From NCBI GenBank assembly GCA_029204225.1, contig CM055094.1, positions 10,649,153-10,713,152 of the forward strand: a DNA stretch of 64,000 nt, given 5' to 3'. The notes under the pieces are model-generated. The model made no database searches, was not told the DNA's origin, and worked only from the letters and a program-made list of their open reading frames with translations. The DNA is from Diphasiastrum complanatum. Taxonomy: Eukaryota; Streptophyta; Lycopodiopsida; Lycopodiales; Lycopodiaceae. The position numbers were made by a program, and so were the translations under genes. Below, piece after piece: positions 59,716-64,000 of this stretch (position 1 is its first letter; each line of letters opens with the position of its first letter).

Positions 59716-61267
59716 GAACGCAAAAGGATCCCCATTCCGATGATGAGTTATCGGATGTTGCTTTATGCTCTAAAATTTTGAGATACAAGGCTTCAGCATT
59801 ACAAAGAGCATCGTTCCAAACTTTGCTTTGCCCCAAAGCAAAGCAAAAAGTGTTGCTTGCTTGAAACCAAAATTCGAACTATGAATTTCTTTTGCAAGTG
59901 TTCCACTTAAAGCTAGCCACTTATCGGTTAACCATGTGTCTTTACCTAGCGATTGTACATCACCATAGTATTAACTAAGTGCTGCTTCAACAGAATGTGC
60001 AATTTTCTACACTTATTTTCTAAGAGTCAATTGCTTAGACCCCCCTAGTAGCTTGTGGTTCATGTAGAATCTCCAGCTAAACCAAAACGAGATCAACATT
60101 CATATAAATTTGAAACATGTCTAGGGCTAGAAGTTGTCTTGTGAGATGAGCACTATTGTGATGCCAAATGTATGGATTTTAAATACGATGATTCGTTTAT
60201 ACGAGTACTCATGCACTTTGGTTATGCTTTGACATTATTGTTGGTACTTTTCGGTTTGTTTTCTTATGCTTTTAGACCATTGAAGATGCAAGTCTGCTAG
60301 TGTTGCATGGCGAGTTACGTTGTTGACCCCATTTCCATAGCTTGGCATATGAGCTGAAAAGAACTATAAATCGTTTGATTATGTTGTTCCTATACTCTAC
60401 TCGATTGGATTGACATTATTAGGATTTGCATTGTTCATCTCCAATTGATACAATTGCAATTGTAATGCAGGTATCTTTGCTAACTTGTGTCTGTCCTCAC
60501 CACAAGTAGCACACAAGTCCTTTTCGAATCTTTGGTGAAAACAAACTTGAAGAATCTAAGATCCAAATGGAGTGGGATGATTTATAGTTCTCGTTGGTTG
60601 TTTGTTTTAGAAACAATGGAGAAAGATTATGTTGTTGAGTACAAGAATAAGATCTTTTTTTTTTTTAATACTTTGCGAATAAAAAAAGACATTTATATGT
60701 TAATCGTCTTTCTTCTAGAAGTAGCAAGCACTTAAAGTTTTTTCACGATTTTCACACTTGTGTGTTACTTCTATTGTAATGGCTTGTATGATATAGACTT
60801 TTTGACCAACTAATGGTGCCCAAACATTTGCACATAAATCCATGACAAATGGTACAATTTACTTTGACATATTAGATCTCAATATCTGGCAATGTACAAG
60901 TGAATGGAAGGTACAATATTAAGTTTAGACAATTAGTTGCAAGATTCGGAGGTGATTATACAATTTTAGTCCGTAAGATTCTTGTACGACACCATTGGAT
61001 GTGAGTTTTGGTAATATGGTTGTACTTGATACAACTGGATAGGGTGATGACTTAGATTTGAACAAGATCTAGTTTGATGAAATGGCAATTAAACAAATCC
61101 TTGAGCAACAACAATTGCTAATCAGAAGAACAACTTGCTATACTAATGACAACTCCTTAAAAATTACTAATAGGTAGTAGTAGCTCTACTTTGGTAGGTG
61201 ACTCTTTGCAACTTTCAAGACTTTTGGAGACATGGAGCTCTTAACAAAAAAATTCCATTTTTTTGGG
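59716..61267. other. intergenic, no gene recognised
   Basis: AT-rich with short chance ORFs. A T-run sits near 60,657-60,666. Confidence 0.55.
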
Positions 61268-61332
61268 GAACAGCGTTCCAGAGTTCCGGAACGCAGCGTT
61301 CTGGAACGTGGGGGTCCGGAACGCCATTCCGG
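61268..61332. repeat. cluster of GTTCC/GGAAC palindromes
   Basis: Within 65 bases the motif [G/C]TTCNNGAAC occurs twice as a palindrome (agttccggaacg and cgttctggaacg), with further half-sites gcgttcc, gtccggaacg and cattccgg. It could be the terminal region of a DNA transposon or a binding array. The TTCnnGAA spacing also resembles heat-shock elements. Confidence 0.6.
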
Positions 61333-61339
61333 TGCTACT

Positions 61340-61630
61340 TAGGGTGAAGCATAGGTATTCTGATTCCTACAGCATCTGCATTGAAAAAGGAAATTTTCAG
61401 ACATTTGCATCCTTCTAATCCACTAGGGATATCAATAAGCATCAAAATAACTGAAAGAAATGGTGAATCATAGGTATCATAGAGCAAAGACACTGTATGT
61501 GGTAATGTTAATAAGGAAATTATCACACAATTGCATCCATTCCAGAAAGAACTCGTACTGAAAACTCTGGCCAATCGCGTTGTAGGAGATGATCGTAGCG
61601 GCCTCCAACTGCTAGTAGCATGGCCTGGGT
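61340..61630 (-). pseudogene. possible fragment of a HisRS-like domain (GCN2 or histidyl-tRNA synthetase type)
   Basis: On the minus strand, 61,630-61,530 reads AMLLAVGGRYDHLLQRDWPE, close to the A-x-G-G-R-Y-D motif 3 region of HisRS and of the HisRS-like domain of the kinase GCN2. About 140 bases further, after CAATGCAG, AVGIRIPM could match the following A-[IV]-G-[IV] block. No other exon is convincing. Could be coincidence. Confidence 0.3.
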
Positions 61631-61649
61631 AGTAGTAGTAAAACATCCC

Positions 61650-63919
61650 TTTGGAAGATGAACCTAGAAACCCAAGAATGTTTCATGAGCATTTTGAATT
61701 TGATGTTTGCATGGCATAAATAAGGGCTTGACAGCAACAATGATCAGCATACTGGAAATAAGCCAAAAAATAGTTTCATTTAGATAGTCAATCTAAATTT
61801 CAAAAAAATTGTTATGTGACACTGCTACAACTCTGAATGATGGATATTTCGAGGCTGATTCAAATACCACACTATGTGATTTGCTGGGTGGTTCATTCGG
61901 TAGCTGAATCACATATGGTAAATGTTTATTTAAAATTTTAAAAGTTCTGTTCCCTTCTGGAGTGCAAAATCCCCGACTTCTTGTTTTGACAATAATTATC
62001 TACATAGGCTTCTCATCAACCTGGAAAAATATGCCATCAAAGTATTGCTCGCCATCAGTACATCGATGCTAGCAAACCTCTCCAAATGCCATACTCTTAG
62101 GTGATTTTGGAGTAAGCATAAGTCGTCCATAGCAGACAATATAGACGGATCTAGAATACCAAAGAGATGACAATTTAAGTCAAAATTAGTTCCAATAGTA
62201 GCTATAAAAGAGTGTTCAAACCATTACAAGCTACAAAAATTTAGTAGTTTCATGTGACAAACAAGAACCTAATGCATTACTTAGAGAATATTTCACCATA
62301 CGAGGAGAAATGTTTTTTCTGTAAATCACTGTAGTCAGCAGCTTCTGTGAGAAAAGCTTACCACATTGAGCTCTTAAACTGGACATCCCAATCATCCCAA
62401 CATGATCTAACAGTGTAAGTTGGCGAAGTATGAAATAAAAGAGATTAATAGCAAAAAAATTCCATCAAGTCAGTTAGTTTCTATTGACCAGCAACACAAC
62501 CTTTAAGCGTGAACCTAAATTGTGATAGTCAGAACTTGGGTCCTCTGCCTTTTGACTTGGTTTCCCTGATACTAAATCTATGATTATGTCTAAATGCGAC
62601 AGTATCAGCATTTAAGTCGGATATTATTGAAATGTAACAAAAAAAAATTCAATGAAAGGACTTTTGTTTATATCCATGTCACCAAGAAAAACTGATCCGA
62701 CACCTAAACATACTTTTTGCCAATGATCATATGTAACAAGTGATTAACATAGATAATTGTACATTTGTATAATGATTGAATAATAAATACTTCATGGTGG
62801 TTCAACTTCCCACTTCGACATTTTTTTTTGGTGGCCACAGAGTCAATATTTGTATGTTCACAGAATTTTTTCATTCAATATGGGGCGAAGGAACTCAATT
62901 GTGCCTGATCATGGAATAAAGAAAATGAAGAACACATGGTGAAACAAACCAACCCAACCGAATTTAGATCATCAGATCTAGCCCTCAAGCTATGGACACC
63001 TGGCAATAACTCAATAGTGATTAAAATGGAGAGAACTCCAACTACATTTTCTTACAATTACTTGGGGCTACTCTTTATTAGTCCAATTTTCAGCGTGAGG
63101 CCAACAACTACAACTAGATATGGAAAAGGTTTTGCTTCAAGAGAAATATCGGGGATGCTTCGAGTAAGTGCCAACTCTTGTTATCCCCACAGCCCTCCAT
63201 GCAGTGGAGGCTTGCTACACATGACACAAGGGTTTGGAAGTTTCCAGATTCATGCATGGCAATTAGTATTTCTCATGCCTTCCTGCAAGGTCTCATCAAT
63301 TTGTCAAACGATTCATGTACCATGCTCATCTTCAGCGAGCATGGAAGGGCCACCTAACTTCTATTGTGGACTCAATTCCCAGAGTTGGATACAATTGGGT
63401 CCCCATTCCTGCAACGATATTGAGATTCCAGAATTTCACAATGTCTTAGATTCACTTTGGGACAACTTCAGGTTTTCTCCCATCAGCTTTTGGTGGAGAT
63501 CGGTTGCTTTCAGAGTATCCCATCAGAAGACAAGATATGTTAGTTGTGTACCCTTGGCAAGGTAGAAGTTGATGAGCGCTTCATTTTTAGATGCCCTATA
63601 TACTACGAGATCAGAGGCATATACCATTGCCTCTTTGGAGACCCCACCAATCAGCTTGTGCTCACTTATTGTATTATTGGATCGACAATGTGTTGATCTT
63701 ATGCTACGAATCCATAAGGCCCAAGAGTGTACACAACATCAGTGTTACGTCCATGTTTGATAAAGAGGATTTGGAATAATGCTTGTCGTGGATATTCGGT
63801 ACTCCACACGGAGCTGGTCGGTGGTATCATAGAACTCTGACTATTGTGAGAAAGTTCGGGCATTTAAATCGCTAGTGAAAAAAATATGCCCCCGCTTCGA
63901 GAATCTGATAATATCATGC
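61650..63919. other. no gene recognised
   Basis: Contains a plus-strand ORF of 209 codons (62936-63565) whose composition and lack of any familiar motif suggest chance or degraded repeat. Otherwise AT-rich. Confidence 0.45.
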
Positions 63920-64000
63920 CCTCAACGAAAGATGAAGACTCTGAAGGAAAATAGCATGCTGCCACAAAGATGTCCCTGTCCAAACCGATATCATGTCCAA
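63920..64000 (-). pseudogene. LINE endonuclease fragment at the window edge
   Basis: The reverse complement of 63,920-64,000 matches 28,297-28,375 closely. It encodes [16 protein letters not shown], the same block as in the LINEs at 28.3 and 31.1 kb. It continues beyond the window. Confidence 0.8.

Noticed and set aside
62936-63565. 209-codon ORF on the plus strand
   Set aside because: No recognisable domain, Ser/Pro-rich chance-like composition, no conserved motif, no neighbouring exons. Treated as a chance ORF.
1-64000. CRISPR arrays, bacterial operons, rRNA or tRNA genes
   Set aside because: None seen. The repeats are LTRs, MITE-like foldbacks and simple repeats in a plant nuclear context; TGGTATCAGAGC sites are retroelement PBSs, not tRNA genes.

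Overview
The window is nuclear DNA from a land plant with a large, repeat-rich genome. Its one host gene that can be read with confidence is a plant calcium-dependent protein kinase. Everything else readable is Ty1-copia, Ty3-gypsy (chromovirus) or LINE sequence, plus short foldback repeats. Introns of 12.5 and 29.9 kb that keep accumulating LTR elements fit a gymnosperm or fern better than a compact angiosperm. The sequence alone does not decide this.

Layout. 1-2260: 3' end of a decayed copia element with its 3' LTR. 2261-7759: intergenic and 5' flank of the kinase gene, with a likely MITE (about 3340-3750), a 100-bp hairpin (5461-5560), a near-perfect inverted repeat with 110-bp arms (6158-6398) and a four-copy degenerate tandem repeat (7062-7290). 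7760-57307: the kinase gene, 12 exons that join in phase into 524 residues: kinase domain, autoinhibitory junction and four EF-hands. It resembles the CPK16/18/28 group.

Intron 6 (11722-24211) holds an old gypsy element whose integrase is split by an 8.1-kb composite element (13009-21087). That composite has matching 374-378-bp LTRs and an imperfect 5-bp target duplication. It contains both a gypsy gag-pol without RT and a copia gag-protease/RNase H without integrase and RT.

Intron 11 (27249-57121) holds LINE copies in head-to-tail order, broken by three gypsy elements. E (32400-38463) is on the minus strand, has TSD GTCAT and lacks the chromodomain. F (40872-47097) is on the plus strand, has TSD GTCTT and 358-bp LTRs differing at two sites, and has one stop in an otherwise continuous gag-pol. 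G (47949-50354) is a truncated relative with its 3' LTR. E and F belong to one family in opposite orientation, so this intron carries an inverted repeat with about 6-kb arms around a 2.4-kb spacer.

57308-64000 holds the kinase 3' UTR with an AATAAA, a gypsy RNase H scrap, a cluster of short palindromes, a possible fragment of a HisRS-like domain, and a LINE endonuclease fragment at the window edge.

Timing, from LTR divergence and nesting: the LINEs are oldest among the intron 11 elements, E came earlier (9 LTR substitutions in 349 sites), and F (2 in 358) is recent. In intron 6 the composite (4 in 374) is also fairly young. All kinase splice sites are GT-AG and the reading frame is intact, so the gene appears functional despite its 49.5-kb span.
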